A stretch of DNA of 64,000 bases, from contig NZ_CANMQD010000002.1 in the NCBI RefSeq assembly GCF_947499945.1, forward strand, positions 636,543 to 700,542. The letters run 5' to 3'. The notes under the pieces are model-generated. The model did not search any database. It was not told where the DNA came from and was given only the letters and a program-made list of their open reading frames with translations. Each line of letters starts with the position of its first letter. The stretch's first letter is position 1. Positions 62,389 to 64,000 of the stretch are shown here, one piece after another. The position numbers were made by a program, and so were the translations under genes. This DNA comes from an uncultured Sulfitobacter sp. (GTDB taxonomy: Bacteria; Pseudomonadota; Alphaproteobacteria; Rhodobacterales; Rhodobacteraceae).

Positions 62389-63686
62389 GCCATTCAGAGG
62401 TGATAGGGTTCTGGGATAAATATTACGTTATTGTTCATGATCTGGTGCTGTTTTTCGGCTATCTATACGACGATACAGTGCCGGACTGGATCCACCCGAT
62501 CATCCATCTGATTTTTGTTCTGGCACCTGCACTGCTGTTGGCTGTCTTGCTTTCTTTTGTGATACGCGGGCTGATTGAACGGTCTCGGCGGCAACCGCCT
62601 GAAGAACCACATTCTTCTACTGTAAGAGGTCTTGATCCCAGCCTTTTCAAAACTGTTTTGAAATACTCTTGCAAGCAGCAAGTATTGATGATCATCCTTA
62701 GCCTTGTCGCAATGCCGATCCTGTATCTCACGCTGGAGCTGCCGAAACAGATCGTAAACAGTGCATTGGAGGCAGACCGCTTCCCGATCACCTTCTTGGG
62801 GTATGAATTCGAACAGGTGACGCTGCTGATGACGTTGTCGGGACTTTACCTGCTGGCGATAAGTGCGAGCGGTCTGAACAAGTACGTTTTGAATGTCTTC
62901 AAAGGATATGTCGCAGAGCGATTTTTGCGCAGGTTTCGCTTGCTGGTGTATCGGCAATGGCGCCACGACCCGAATGCGGGAGACCAGAGCGAAATTGTCC
63001 CTATCCTCGCTCAAGAAGTCGAACCCATCGGCGGATTTGCGGCAGATGTGCTGACGCTTCCTGTTCTTCAAGGTGGCACACTCGCCACGATATTATTGTT
63101 TATGTTTATGCAGGACCCCGTTCTGGGTGCTGCAGCGCTGACCGTATTACCTATCCAATTGATCCTCCTCCCCAAGCTTCAACGCCGTGTGAACGGATAT
63201 TCTCGGACAAGGATCAAGGAAGTACGGTATCTGGGCAGACACCTCAGCGATCAACTTCGAGACGCGAGTAGTTCGTCACGATTTGCGCCAACACTCATCA
63301 GCTTTCGAGAGCTGGAAGAGGTCCGGAGACGTATCTCTATTTTGAAGTTTTTCATCAAGGCACTGAATAACTTTTTGACCGCACTCACGCCATTCCTGTT
63401 TTATTCGCTGGGGGGCTATTTCGTAATTGAGGGCCGCATCAGCCTCGGGGCGCTTGTTGCAGTGCTGGCAGCCCACAAGGATTTTTCCGCACCACTGAAA
63501 GAGCTCTTCCGATACTATCAAACATTGGAAGACACTCGGATCAGATATCATGAGATCACGCAGTTTTTCTCATCATTTAGCCGAGAAACAGAAGTGGGAC
63601 CAATGGCTGATCCACTGCCGCACCAGTGCAGAGCATCGTATTCAGATGAAGTGTTTCACCTTGGGGGCAGGTCTCATTCCGTCTGA
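62385..63686 (+). pseudogene. ABC transporter membrane domain without its ATPase
   Basis: The 433-codon frame has an N-terminal membrane extension (HPIIHLIFVLAPALLLAVLL) and then the six-helix membrane domain of an ABC exporter (to about residue 395: GALVAVLAAHKDFSAPLKEL, FRYYQTLEDTRIRYHEITQF). At this point, where the linker to the nucleotide-binding domain should continue, the sequence changes to unrelated residues and stops. No Walker A, signature or Walker B is found in the 300 bp beyond. So the gene seems truncated, although a natural half-protein is possible. It overlaps the cupredoxin gene (ATGA). Confidence 0.6.
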
Positions 63687-63928
63687 CGCTTCACTAAGTA
63701 CGGTCGGTGTCAAACCATATAGTTTTTAGCGTTATGGCAGAGGCATGAACGATAGCGTCCCTCTCTACATCGCGCTTCAGGATGTTAAACCTGCTGTCGT
63801 GCGATTTTCTGTCGAACTATAGTCGTAAGGTGAGGGTCTGAAGTATCTGCATAGCTTGCTTTGATTGGTTCTATCGAGAAGCTCCGCTTTGAATGACCAG
63901 CTTGACTACAGGGTGGGGCTATTTGGAC
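63687..63928. other. Gene-poor stretch at the right edge
   Basis: No gene is recognised in these 240 bp. It lies between the truncated ABC gene and the end of an insertion sequence and looks like junction DNA. Confidence 0.4.
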
Positions 63929-64000
63929 CTGTCCCGCTTTAGTGCTGCCCCAAGTGCTCGTTTAAGCCACTTTCCCTTCGAAAGCGACGGGGCTTTTCCA
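63929..64000 (-). mobile_element. End of an IS3-type element at the window edge
   Basis: On the minus strand the edge encodes SPVAFEGKVA and a TAA stop at 63962-63964, a tail typical of IS3-family OrfB proteins. GCTATTTGGACC (63918-63929) lies just outside it. The rest of the element is beyond the window. Confidence 0.5.

Overview
The window reads like chromosome or large-replicon DNA of an alphaproteobacterium of the Roseobacter group (Rhodobacteraceae). The grounds are moderately high GC, two TRAP-type uptake loci, a single-chain gcvP behind a tandem glycine riboswitch, a TamA/TamB pair, and IS3-type transposases of a kind common in that family. This placement is inference from gene content and style. 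No rRNA, tRNA or CRISPR array was seen.

Positions 1-39,241 look like ordinary core and metabolic sequence. In order they hold: a cut-off flavin monooxygenase; tamA-tamB, the latter with a 59-60-residue tandem repeat; a flavin reductase; a DUF1772 membrane protein divergent from a TetR regulator; acs; a DctP-DctQM TRAP operon with an internal terminator; an SbcD/SbcC-like nuclease pair; an LprI-like protein; a catabolic cluster (nitronate monooxygenase-like, Rieske oxygenase, M20 peptidase, MarR, phenol-hydroxylase-type monooxygenase); the gcvT-gcvH-gcvP operon; an orphan iron-type binding protein; an eptA-dgkA-response regulator-histidine kinase cluster resembling the PmrAB/lipid A modification circuit; and a GntR-P450-DctP-hemerythrin group.

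Positions about 39,700-62,400 form a copper-handling island. It carries a CusB adaptor with four CusF-like domains in series, CusA, CusF, a cytochrome c, CopC, CopD, a two-HMA copper P-type ATPase, CueR, a DUF305 protein, a glutaredoxin-MauE fusion, a lipoprotein, a TolC-type channel, a Tat-exported multicopper oxidase and two cupredoxins, one fused to another CusF domain. The gene set suggests cytoplasmic export (CopA), periplasmic oxidation and buffering (oxidase, CusF, cupredoxins, CopC) and export across the outer membrane (CusA/CusB/TolC).

The island is scarred. Its left edge has a degraded copy of the MauE part of the glutaredoxin-MauE gene. Its middle (49.3-53.0 kb) has a decayed IS3 element, the remnant of a phage/plasmid-type primase-helicase and half of a cytochrome c gene. 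Its right edge has an ABC transporter cut off before its ATPase domain, followed by the end of a second IS3-type transposase. This points to assembly and rearrangement by mobile elements.
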